NCBI GenBank assembly: GCA_910588875.1
Contig: CAJURT010000039.1
Coordinates: forward strand, 1 to 31,869
Direction: 5' to 3'
Length of the DNA: 31,869 bases
DNA from: an uncultured Lachnospiraceae bacterium
GTDB lineage: Bacteria; Bacillota; Clostridia; Lachnospirales; Lachnospiraceae
A model generated the notes under the pieces. That model was not told the origin of the DNA and ran no database searches. It saw only the letters and a program-made list of their open reading frames with translations. Position 1 is the first letter of the stretch. Each line of letters starts with the position of its first letter. Position numbers and translations under genes: made by a program. Positions 15,541 to 22,801 of this stretch are shown in pieces.

Positions 15541-15567
15541 AAAAAAGAGAGCCTGCACCAATCTCTC
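15541..15567 (-). terminator. Hairpin with T tract in the leader of the hypothetical gene
   Basis: Read on the minus strand, GAGAG and CTCTC are separated by 11 nt and followed at once by six T. It lies about 105 nt after the inferred transcription start and about 70 nt before the hypothetical gene. It could end a short RNA or act as an attenuator. The stem is short, so confidence is moderate. Confidence 0.45.
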
Positions 15568-15671
15568 AGCGCAACAGCTCCCTGCTCTTCAAAACCACCA
15601 ATCGCCTAATAGTGACGCCAACACATGACGCTTACCTGGATAATGGCACTGACATAGGACTTACTGTTGGT
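15541..15671 (-). ncRNA. Candidate small RNA or attenuator leader of about 130 nt
   Basis: The unit is defined by the promoter at 15678-15706 and the T6 hairpin at 15541-15567, with no convincing open frame on this strand. Inside it CACCAACA can pair with TGTTGGCG, and AGCAG can pair with CTGTT around a GGAG loop. I cannot match it to a known riboswitch, T-box or 6S RNA. It could be a free small RNA or the 5' leader of the gene at 15063-15470. Confidence 0.35.
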
Positions 15672-15677
15672 GTTTCT

Positions 15678-15706
15678 ATCTTAGCATATGCGGAATGGCT
15701 TGTCAA
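15678..15706 (-). promoter_or_regulatory. Strong sigma-A type promoter
   Basis: On the minus strand TTGACA is followed after exactly 17 nt by TAAGAT. This is the best vegetative promoter match in the accessory part of the window. It fires toward the leader hairpin and the hypothetical gene at 15063-15470, just after the 3' end of the helicase gene. Confidence 0.65.
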
Positions 15707-15779
15707 GGTTGCTCAAAAAATCTCCCAATTACCAATTATGCCAATTATGATTATTTTCATTTCTTTAATTTTAGAAATG

Positions 15780-18308
15780 TTAAAACTCCATCCTTTCCCC
15801 CTCATACCTCCTTCGATAATACTCCATCATCCGATACTCAATCACATCCCACAGCTGTTCTGACATACCTTTTAATCCCACCACACTTCTCAATTCCTCC
15901 CGCAGCCCCAGCACATATCCTTCCTTTTCTACAAAGAAGCCTTTCCCTGACTCCATCAAAAACTTTATCGGATTCTTCCTTGCCTCTTTTGCACAGCGCT
16001 TCAAATCCCACTCTTTATAATCTCTGGTGTTCTTATCCTTTTCCAGGTCCCTCCAATTCATCCCCATCCCATAAAATTTCTTATAACTTTTATAAATATC
16101 TTCCTCCGAAATTTCCATCTTCATATTCCCGTCATTATAAAATGCCATTAAAACCGGAAGCTTATAAGATTTCGACATACTGGTAGTTTCAATCACCTGA
16201 AGAAACTCTCTTCCAATCCCATGATAAATCTCCTCCTGTTCTCTGCTCAACTCGCCTATATTATGTAGATATTCCAGATATCTGCGGAATGGATTTTCTG
16301 CAAAATTTTTCATGCAAATCTGATAAACCTCATCCTCCATGTAAGTAAACAGTTCCACTCTGCTCGGAATTTTCCCATCCAAAAGTTCCTTCACTCTCTC
16401 ATATTCTCCCCGTATCCGTTCCCGAATGCGGACATTCTTCTTAGCCATTTCCTGAAAAACATCAATTAACTGCAAGTCGAAATCTACAATACAATCATCC
16501 GGATACTCAAATTCCTGCTCACTTATATGAGCAGCATGTTCTCGTGAATAGATCTGTCCGCTCAAAAGGAATGGTGCGTTTCCCGCTTTTTCATAGTTTC
16601 CGATAAAATCCAAAACATTCAGATATTCTTTATTCTTCCCTCTCCTCAGCCCTCTTCCCAACTGCTGTAAAAATACTGTCGATGATTCTGTCGGCCGCAG
16701 AAACATAACCATATCTACTGTACAAATATCTACGCCTTCATTAAACATATCAACAGAAAATATTACCTTGATTTCTCCATCTTTCAATTTCCGAATTGCA
16801 ATCTCCCGATCTTCTGAAAAATCCCCATCCGCATTGCTATAAACAGCCACAGCAGGAACTCCGCGTCTGTTGAAATCCCTTGCCATATTCTCTGCATGAA
16901 TCCGGGAACAGCAAAAACCTAATGCTTTTTGGGAACGATACTTCCGATAATGTCTGTATATCAATTCATATCGTTCTGAGGACTGATACTTTTCATTAAG
17001 TTCCTTCTCCTGGTATTTTCCCTTTACTACACGCAGCTGAGAATAATCCACTGTCTTATCATAAATCCCATAATAATGGAATGGCACCAACATTCCTTTA
17101 TTCACTGCATCCTTTAAGCTGATTTGATAAGGCACATTATAATCACAAATCTCATAAATATTCCTTCCGTCCATCCGTTCTGGCGTTGCCGTCAATCCCA
17201 ATAAAAATTGTGGCCTGAAATATCGGATAATCCTCATATAATTTTCATTAACTGCATGATGAAATTCATCAATAACAATATAGTCAAAATACCCTTTTGC
17301 AAAATATTTTTCCTGAAGGTAATCTTCTTTCCCCAAAGTTGATACGGATGCAAATATAATCGGTTTATCTGTATCTTTTCTTTTTTGGTCAAAAAATCCC
17401 TGTTCTTCTGACGGACGAACATTCCGAAAACTATTTGCGGCCTGCCTCAGTATTTCTTCCCGATGTGCAATAAACAAAACCCGATTAAACTCCGCTGAAT
17501 CAAATGCTGCAATCAAAGTTTTTCCGACACCTGTGGCTGCATAAATTAATGCTCTTCTTGCACCCTCTTCCCGTGAAGATTTCAGAGCATATAGTGCCTC
17601 AATCTGAGCACCTCTTGGCTCATAAATCATTGATACCTTGGTATTGTCAGCCTGTTCCTCATATTGATTCAATTCCTTTTGAACCGCAGGTTTCCTCCAA
17701 TTTTTAGAATAATCACTTAGCACCTTATCATCGATTTCTATTGCATGATGATAAAAAAGATTTTCAAACTCCCGGTAGAACAACATAAAATTCACCGGAT
17801 CTTTATCTCGCTCAAATCGATAATTCCATTCAATTCCTGAAGTCAAAGCACTTCTTGAAATATTGGATGAACCGATATATATTTCACTTCCATTTTCCCA
17901 ATGAAATATATAAGCTTTCGGATGAAAAGACCTGTTCTTTTCTTGATACAGGCGCAAATCCACCTGGTCATACAACTCCTTTTTCAAAAGATATAACGCT
18001 CCCGGCTGGGTAATCCCCAGATAATTCCCTGTCAAAATTCTAACCCGGGCTCCCCGGTTAATGGCCTGCTGTAAATCTTTTAAAATCATCCTTACGCCAG
18101 ATTCCATCAAAAAAGAGACAACAATATCTATGGCTTTTGCCCGCGCCATGCTCATTTTCAGCTGATAGTACAGGTACTTCCGGTAGTCTGTCCCTCCAGT
18201 CAGCACATCAACCCGTTCCAGCATCGCTGGATAGCTTTTCTTTTCCTGACCTGGATTTATCTCCTCTTTTAAACTGATCTGTTTTTTCTCCCCACCATAT
18301 TCACCCAT
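15780..18308 (-). CDS. PLD-domain SF2 (DEAD/DEAH-type) helicase
   Basis: This 842-residue protein starts with a phospholipase-D-like module. HPKAYIF (129-135) and IGSSN (145-149) are the HxK and GSxN parts of one HKD motif, as in NgoFVII/Bfi-type nucleases. A superfamily 2 helicase core follows: Walker A ATGVGKT (258-264), DEFH box (347-350), TATPER (373-378) and motif VI QLGRGLRRG (549-557). The C-terminal 250 residues match the extension typical of helicases annotated with DUF3427. It probably unwinds DNA or RNA and may cut or bind it, in repair or defence against foreign DNA. The ATG at 18308 has GAGGGG upstream and overlaps the methyltransferase gene by 40 nt, implying coupled expression. 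No truncation is visible. Confidence 0.9.
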   Translation of the reverse strand: MGEYGGEKKQISLKEEINPGQEKKSYPAMLERVDVLTGGTDYRKYLYYQLKMSMARAKAIDIVVSFLMESGVRMILKDLQQAINRGARVRILTGNYLGITQPGALYLLKKELYDQVDLRLYQEKNRSFHPKAYIFHWENGSEIYIGSSNISRSALTSGIEWNYRFERDKDPVNFMLFYREFENLFYHHAIEIDDKVLSDYSKNWRKPAVQKELNQYEEQADNTKVSMIYEPRGAQIEALYALKSSREEGARRALIYAATGVGKTLIAAFDSAEFNRVLFIAHREEILRQAANSFRNVRPSEEQGFFDQKRKDTDKPIIFASVSTLGKEDYLQEKYFAKGYFDYIVIDEFHHAVNENYMRIIRYFRPQFLLGLTATPERMDGRNIYEICDYNVPYQISLKDAVNKGMLVPFHYYGIYDKTVDYSQLRVVKGKYQEKELNEKYQSSERYELIYRHYRKYRSQKALGFCCSRIHAENMARDFNRRGVPAVAVYSNADGDFSEDREIAIRKLKDGEIKVIFSVDMFNEGVDICTVDMVMFLRPTESSTVFLQQLGRGLRRGKNKEYLNVLDFIGNYEKAGNAPFLLSGQIYSREHAAHISEQEFEYPDDCIVDFDLQLIDVFQEMAKKNVRIRERIRGEYERVKELLDGKIPSRVELFTYMEDEVYQICMKNFAENPFRRYLEYLHNIGELSREQEEIYHGIGREFLQVIETTSMSKSYKLPVLMAFYNDGNMKMEISEEDIYKSYKKFYGMGMNWRDLEKDKNTRDYKEWDLKRCAKEARKNPIKFLMESGKGFFVEKEGYVLGLREELRSVVGLKGMSEQLWDVIEYRMMEYYRRRYEGERMEF

Positions 18309-18874
18309 CTCTCATCCCCTCTTCCTTCCCTCACATCTGCCGTAACCCAAATCTCCTCCACCGACATCCCGCGGCACTCCTCCACCAGCCGTCTCGCCCC
18401 ATCCTCCGTCATATCCGTAAAATACCGTCCATTCCTCCACCCCTCAAACTCCCCATACTTAAACGAAACATAAATCACCCCATTCTCCTTTAATGCTGCT
18501 GCCATCTTAGCCAGCACAGCCCTAAGTTCCTCATAAGGCAGATGCAATATAGACGCACAAGCCCATATCCCGTCATACTTTTCTCTCTCATTCAATTCCA
18601 GAAAATCCATCTTTCTCACAGATATTCCCGTATATACGGAAGCCATCTCACACAATTGCTGGCAGCCATCCACCGCCTCCACTTTATATCCCAGATCAAG
18701 AAAAACCCTCGCATCACGCCCGGAACCGCAGCCAAAATCCAGGATACTCCCATGCTCCGGGAGTCTTTGTATAAATTTTTCCCGATTGAATTCCATATCT
18801 GCATTTATGGTACCTTTTACGAAGTTCTCTGCATTTCTTTCATAGTAACATAAGGTTTCCTCTTTGATTGGCAT
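18269..18874 (-). CDS. Class I SAM-dependent methyltransferase
   Basis: This is a 201-residue enzyme of the TehB/UbiE-like small-molecule type. Motif I is LDFGCGSGRDAR (45-56), motif II ends in AVDG, and the IWACASILHLP stretch stands at the motif IV position. No DNA-recognition domain is present, so a role in DNA modification is not suggested by the sequence. AGGAGG is 7 nt before the ATG. Its end overlaps the helicase start by 40 nt. The methylated substrate is unknown. Confidence 0.88.
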   Translation of the reverse strand: MPIKEETLCYYERNAENFVKGTINADMEFNREKFIQRLPEHGSILDFGCGSGRDARVFLDLGYKVEAVDGCQQLCEMASVYTGISVRKMDFLELNEREKYDGIWACASILHLPYEELRAVLAKMAAALKENGVIYVSFKYGEFEGWRNGRYFTDMTEDGARRLVEECRGMSVEEIWVTADVREGRGDERWVNMVGRKNRSV

Positions 18875-19658
18875 TTTTTATCCTCCTAAATTCCTCTGTC
18901 TCATATATTCCTGATTCATTACTTTCTTCCATGCCCCGTATTATTCTCCTTCTCTTCATTATATCCAGACAAAGAGTAAGTTTCAATAAAAACATTTCAT
19001 CACAAAAACCTTTGATATTTTCTGTAACTTCTATAATACAATTCCTTACTCTTTCTTCTGTTCCAAAAATTTGATATCTTGTCGCAGAAAGAACCGCACC
19101 GCAATAGGTCTATTTTTTTCTTGATTTATAGGCTTTTGGAATCTGATTTTTTGAAAAAGAAGTGATCATTTTGAAACTGCAAACAGCAAGAAATATGTAC
19201 AATAACCGTTAAATTTGTGATAAAACTTTCTTTTATTTACTAAAAAAACATCAGCCAAGACAGGATCCTTTATTTCCACCTAAATCATTAAAATTAATGC
19301 CGATCTGAAATATATTAATATAAATCAAGCAAACAAAAAAACCTATTGCATTAAATCTGGTGCTGTAGATTTTTTCCGGCTCTGGTATTTACCCGTCTGC
19401 TAAAATAGAAAATATGGCAGATTCCCTCTTTCATCCCTTCAATTAAGGATTCATTTCTCATATCTTCCATAATTTTACACATCTCTCACACTGACTCGCC
19501 TTTACTATTAAAATCTGCTATCCCATTTGCTTCTTAATTTTGCATTTATATTTTCATCCTACCATAAACTATCTGGTTTCACAAGCCAGGAATCAGCCAT
19601 ATTTTCCCTCTACTTATTCGAAATTTAATCATTAATTCTTCCACACTCCATCCCCCAC
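18875..19658. other. AT-rich intergenic region of about 780 nt
   Basis: No complete gene is visible on either strand. The first 200 nt should hold the promoter of the methyltransferase-helicase unit. Short open stretches in two minus-strand frames near 18890-19130 lack starts and coherent homology. The only recognisable item is the Rpn-like remnant at 19351-19482. The composition is clearly more AT-rich than the flanking genes, consistent with decayed inserted DNA. Confidence 0.5.
19351..19482 (-). pseudogene. Remnant of an Rpn/PD-(D/E)XK transposase-like nuclease C-terminus
   Basis: The minus-strand frame from ATG 19482 begins MCKIMEDMRNESLIEGMKEG. This resembles the typical C-terminal tail of Rpn (YhgA-like) recombination-promoting nucleases, which are common in Clostridia. 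It then runs into unrelated codons and a stop after 43 residues. A stop just upstream shows that the catalytic part is missing. Short and based on motif memory only. Confidence 0.35.
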
Positions 19659-20540
19659 CTACGCCCCCTCCCGAATCCTCTCAATCCCCTCCTCCATCTC
19701 CCGGCTCATCCACTTATTCTTGTGGACAAAAATCTGCTGGCACATGACCGTCTGAAGTTCCGGCGCGTTAAGCGCCATCAGTTCCCCCTTTTGCAAACTC
19801 TCCCTGACTGCAAAAAAGGGCAGATAGGAGATCCCCCCGTTTTCCTTCAGCAGCCGGATGATAAATTCCGTGTTGCCGATTTCCAGAGCCAATGTCAGTT
19901 CCAGGCTCTGTGCCTCCAGGAAAATGTCCAGTTCCCGCCGGTAATTTTCATTCTTCTCAGTAAGGAAAAAGGGGTCTTTTTGCAGGTCAGCCACCCGAAC
20001 CCTTCTGCTCCGGCTGCCCCAGTAGCCCGGGGAGGTGACAAAGACGATGGGCTCCTTTTGTTCCATGACCTTCAGCCAGTTTTTGCTGTGCCGGGGACGG
20101 TCCAGCAGATAGATAAAATCCAGCTGGTTCTGCTCCAGCATCTCATAAAGCTTTCCCGGGGATGCGGTGGTGATTTTCACCGGCACCTGGGGATGGCAGG
20201 TGCGGAAATGGCGGAGCACGGCAGGCAGCTTGGCAAAGCACAAAGATTCCAGGGTGCCGATGTGGAGGGGATGGCACAATTCCTCTTCCTCCCCGGCAAT
20301 CTCCTTTGCCTGGCTCACCTCCTTTACGATATGCTGCGCCTGCTCCAAAAACCGCTGTCCTCTGGCTGTCAGGGAAATGCTTTTCCCCAGCCGGTCAAAC
20401 AGCCGGGTGCCCAGTTCCTCCTCCAGAAGGCGAATCTGCACCGTAACCGCTGACTGGGAATACCCCAGAAGTTCCGCTGCCTTAGAAAAACTCTCCACCT
20501 TGGCTATGGTAATAAAGGTATTCAATTGCCGGAATTCCAT
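19659..20540 (-). CDS. LysR-type transcriptional regulator
   Basis: A full-length 293-residue LysR regulator. The N-terminal winged helix is MEFRQLNTFITIAKVESFSK..QSAVTVQIRLLEEELGTRLFDR (about 1-60), followed by a linker helix and a two-lobed effector domain (about 90-290). GGGGGAGG lies 6 nt before the ATG. It is divergent from sdaAB, with a 13-bp T-N11-A palindrome in between, so control of serine deamination and its own autoregulation is a reasonable inference. The effector is not deducible. Confidence 0.92.
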   Translation of the reverse strand: MEFRQLNTFITIAKVESFSKAAELLGYSQSAVTVQIRLLEEELGTRLFDRLGKSISLTARGQRFLEQAQHIVKEVSQAKEIAGEEEELCHPLHIGTLESLCFAKLPAVLRHFRTCHPQVPVKITTASPGKLYEMLEQNQLDFIYLLDRPRHSKNWLKVMEQKEPIVFVTSPGYWGSRSRRVRVADLQKDPFFLTEKNENYRRELDIFLEAQSLELTLALEIGNTEFIIRLLKENGGISYLPFFAVRESLQKGELMALNAPELQTVMCQQIFVHKNKWMSREMEEGIERIREGA

Positions 20541-20616
20541 CTCTGACCTCCCCCTTTCGCCTGTCCCGCCCTCCCCCGGAGCACCCTTAAACTTCTGCGG
20601 CTCCGGCCGCTACTTA

Positions 20617-20629
20617 TGAATTTAATTCA
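20617..20629. promoter_or_regulatory. Probable LysR-type binding site
   Basis: TGAATTTAATTCA is a perfect 13-bp palindrome of the T-N11-A form used by LysR regulators, between the divergent LysR and sdaAB genes. A second related half, TATGAATTTGATA, lies about 30 nt further and runs into the sdaAB -35 box. That matches the usual recognition/activation site pair. Confidence 0.55.
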
Positions 20630-20652
20630 ATCATATCATAAAATATATGAAT

Positions 20653-20680
20653 TTGATATATTTACTTTTTGTGGTACACT
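20653..20680 (+). promoter_or_regulatory. sdaAB: Promoter of sdaAB-sdaAA
   Basis: TTGATA and TACACT are separated by 16 nt. The inferred start near 20687 leaves a leader of about 205 nt before the sdaAB ATG, mostly occupied by a palindromic element. Confidence 0.55.
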
Positions 20681-20688
20681 AATCCTGT

Positions 20689-20858
20689 GATACCACGGAT
20701 TGCTCCGCATTTCATGCTGCCGCAATCCCAAAACACCTCAAATTCGTTCATTTTTCTGTGAAAATGGCTACTTTCTGGTGTTTTTGCAGGTCCCAAGGTC
20801 AAAAATCCTCTTGCAATCAAGTTTACATCGGACTTTTTGACCTTTTGCCCCTGGTATC
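20689..20858. repeat. Palindromic element in the sdaAB leader
   Basis: The outer arms GATACC and GGTATC enclose nested inverted segments: ATTGC/GCAAT (20699-20737), CAAAACACC/GGTGTTTTTG (about 20738-20787) and GGTCAAAAATCC/GGACTTTTTGACC (20797-20842). The region has no gene on the plus strand; a 68-residue minus-strand frame across it has no ribosome site. It looks like an interspersed hairpin element in the 5' untranslated region. Confidence 0.55.
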
Positions 20859-20892
20859 CTCCTATCAAACGGCCAAAAGCGAGGAAAATCTT

Positions 20893-21561
20893 ATGTCATT
20901 TATCAGTATGTTCGATGTCCTGGGTCCCAATATGGTGGGGCCCTCCAGTTCCCACACAGCAGGAGCCTGCTCCATTGCCCTGATTGCTCGGAAAATGCTG
21001 GGCGAGCCTGTCCGCCAGGTAGACTTCACCCTCTACGGCTCCTTTGCCAAAACCTATCGGGGCCATGGCACAGACCGGGCGCTCTTAGGCGGCATCATGG
21101 GCTTTTCCACCGATGACGAGCGGATTCCGGAAGCATACACCCTGGCCGATGCCCAGGGAATCACCTACCATTTTTCCTACAACCACACAGAGACAGAGGT
21201 TCATCCCAACACGGTGGATATCCGGCTGACCGGAACGCAGGGACATGCCTTTTCCCTGCGTGGGGAATCCATCGGCGGCGGGAAGATTCGCATCTCCCGC
21301 ATCAATGGTATAGCCGTGGATTTCTCCGGCGATTATAATACTCTGATCGTGGTGCACAAAGACCGCATCGGCATGGCTGCCCACATTACCCGGTGCTTAA
21401 GCGAGGGCATGGTAAATATTGCCTTCATGCGTCTCTTCCGGGAAGCCAAGGGCGACAAAGCCTACAGCATCGTAGAATTTGACGGTGCCCTGTCTGAGGA
21501 CGTGCAGCAGAAAATCAAAGAAAAGCAAGACGTAGATCAGGTAATGGTCATCCGTATTTAG
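20893..21561 (+). CDS. sdaAB: L-serine dehydratase, iron-sulfur-dependent, beta subunit
   Basis: This is the beta subunit of the two-chain anaerobic L-serine dehydratase, which deaminates L-serine to pyruvate and ammonia. MSFISMFDVLGPNMVGPSSSHTAG at the start is the family signature, with the substrate-loop SSSHTAGA. The C-terminal part (about 150-222) is an ACT-like domain (TLIVVHKDRIGMAAHITRCL). GCGAGGAAAA precedes the ATG at 20893; the frame opens 45 codons earlier, but that stretch is the palindromic leader. At 222 residues it is of normal size. The alpha subunit follows after an unusually long gap of 237 nt. Confidence 0.95.
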   Translation: MSFISMFDVLGPNMVGPSSSHTAGACSIALIARKMLGEPVRQVDFTLYGSFAKTYRGHGTDRALLGGIMGFSTDDERIPEAYTLADAQGITYHFSYNHTETEVHPNTVDIRLTGTQGHAFSLRGESIGGGKIRISRINGIAVDFSGDYNTLIVVHKDRIGMAAHITRCLSEGMVNIAFMRLFREAKGDKAYSIVEFDGALSEDVQQKIKEKQDVDQVMVIRI

Positions 21562-21798
21562 AAAAATGAAGGCCTGGGAAACTTTGTTTTCCAAATCTAT
21601 ATGATTTTTGATTTCCTGGCCGGTGAAGCACAACGGTACATGGCGTTTCGGCTTTGTGAAGAAACACTCATTGGCAGAGAACCCACAGCAACGCCTGCCA
21701 CTTCTACTTACCAGTACTACGTGCTGAAAGCCCTTGTGAAAATGCAGGTACTTCAAATACGTAATACCAAGAATTTATCATACAAGGAGAAAAACAAA
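21562..21798. other. 237-nt spacer between sdaAB and sdaAA, probable inserted element
   Basis: The two subunit genes are usually almost adjacent. This spacer is open in the sdaAA frame but has no ribosome site for it, and is also open on the minus strand (21756-21397) without a start signal. It contains GGGAAAC/GTTTTCC (21577-21594) and AGTACT/AGGTACTT segments. It is probably an interspersed repeat, but no second copy lies in this window to prove that. Confidence 0.4.
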
Positions 21799-22668
21799 AT
21801 GGATTTCAAGAATGCAGCAGAACTGCTCACTCTTTGCGAGAAGGAAAATTGTCCGATTTCCGAGATTATGAAACGCCGGGAATGTGATCTGGCAGAGACC
21901 ACCATGGAAGAGGTGGAGTCGCGGATGCGCAAGGCCCTTGCCATCATGAGAAAATCCTCCTCAGAGCCTCTCACCAGCCCCCGCCGCTCCATGGGCGGGC
22001 TCTTGGGCGGGGAGGCGCAGCTGGTAGAGAGGCACCGGCAGGAAGGAAAATCCATCTGCGGAAACGTGCTCTCCCGGGCTGTGGCCTATGCCATGGGGGT
22101 GCTGGAGGTGAATAGTTCCATGGGACTGATCGTGGCGGCCCCCACTGCCGGCTCCTCCGGGGTGGTTCCCGGAGTTTTCCTGGCTCTTCAAAAGGAGCAT
22201 GGCAGTTCTGATGAGGAATTGCTGGCCGCCCTGTACAATTCCAGCGCCGTTGGCTTTCTGGCCATGCGCAATGCCTCGGTGGCCGGCGCGGTCGGCGGAT
22301 GCCAGGCCGAGGTAGGCGTGGCTTCCGCCATGGCAGCCTCGGGAGCCGTGGAACTGATGGGCGGCACCCCGGCTCAGTGCCTGGATGCGGCCTCCACCGC
22401 GCTGATGAACCTGTTGGGGCTGGTCTGTGACCCGGTGGGAGGGCTGGTGGAGTACCCCTGCCAGTACCGCAACGCCATCGGTGTCGCCAATGCCCTGACA
22501 GCGGCGGAACTGGCCTTAAGCGGGGTGAAGCAGCTGATTCCCTTTGACGAGATGCTGGCCGCCATGTACCACGTAGGGCGGCGGCTGGCGCCGGAATTCA
22601 AAGAGACTGCCATGGGCGGGTGCGCCACAACTCCCTCAGGCTGCAAAGCCTGCCAGGGCTGCGGTTAA
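21799..22668 (+). CDS. sdaAA: L-serine dehydratase, iron-sulfur-dependent, alpha subunit
   Basis: The alpha subunit carries the [4Fe-4S] catalytic centre. Visible are APTAGSSGVVPG, the cluster region CDPVGGLVEYPCQYRNAIG and the C-terminal GGCATTPSGC, giving the conserved cysteines of the family. The start at 21799 has AAGGAG 9 nt upstream and gives MDFKNAAELLTLCEKENC with 289 residues, the normal size. An open extension of 66 codons upstream has no start signal and belongs to the spacer. It works as a heterodimer with the product at 20893-21561 in the cytoplasm, making pyruvate from serine. Confidence 0.95.
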   Translation: MDFKNAAELLTLCEKENCPISEIMKRRECDLAETTMEEVESRMRKALAIMRKSSSEPLTSPRRSMGGLLGGEAQLVERHRQEGKSICGNVLSRAVAYAMGVLEVNSSMGLIVAAPTAGSSGVVPGVFLALQKEHGSSDEELLAALYNSSAVGFLAMRNASVAGAVGGCQAEVGVASAMAASGAVELMGGTPAQCLDAASTALMNLLGLVCDPVGGLVEYPCQYRNAIGVANALTAAELALSGVKQLIPFDEMLAAMYHVGRRLAPEFKETAMGGCATTPSGCKACQGCG

Positions 22669-22695
22669 TTTTCCAACACTTTTTACCAGTTTTTC

Positions 22696-22724
22696 TTGTC
22701 TTTTCATGCTCTCTGAAGTAAAAT
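22696..22724 (+). promoter_or_regulatory. hscC: Promoter of the Hsp70 gene
   Basis: TTGTCT and TAAAAT are separated by 17 nt and lie about 78 nt before the Hsp70 start. No CIRCE inverted repeat (the HrcA operator) is visible in the leader, which argues against classical heat-shock control. Confidence 0.5.
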
Positions 22725-22801
22725 CTCTTTAAAGACTGGCATCACAAGGAATATTGAATTCTGCCTATTCCATTTTTTGAACGATTCATGGAGGCATCAA
22801 A

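Noticed and set aside
15612..15863. Plus-strand frame of 83 residues near the helicase 3' end
   Set aside because: It runs opposite the leader promoter and into the complement of the helicase, with no start signal.
20662..20868. 68-residue minus-strand frame upstream of sdaAB
   Set aside because: It lies inside a palindromic element and has no ribosome site; its residues follow from the inverted repeats.
21397..21756. 119-residue minus-strand frame across the sda spacer
   Set aside because: It overlaps the sdaAB coding end and has no start signal; better explained as part of an interspersed element.
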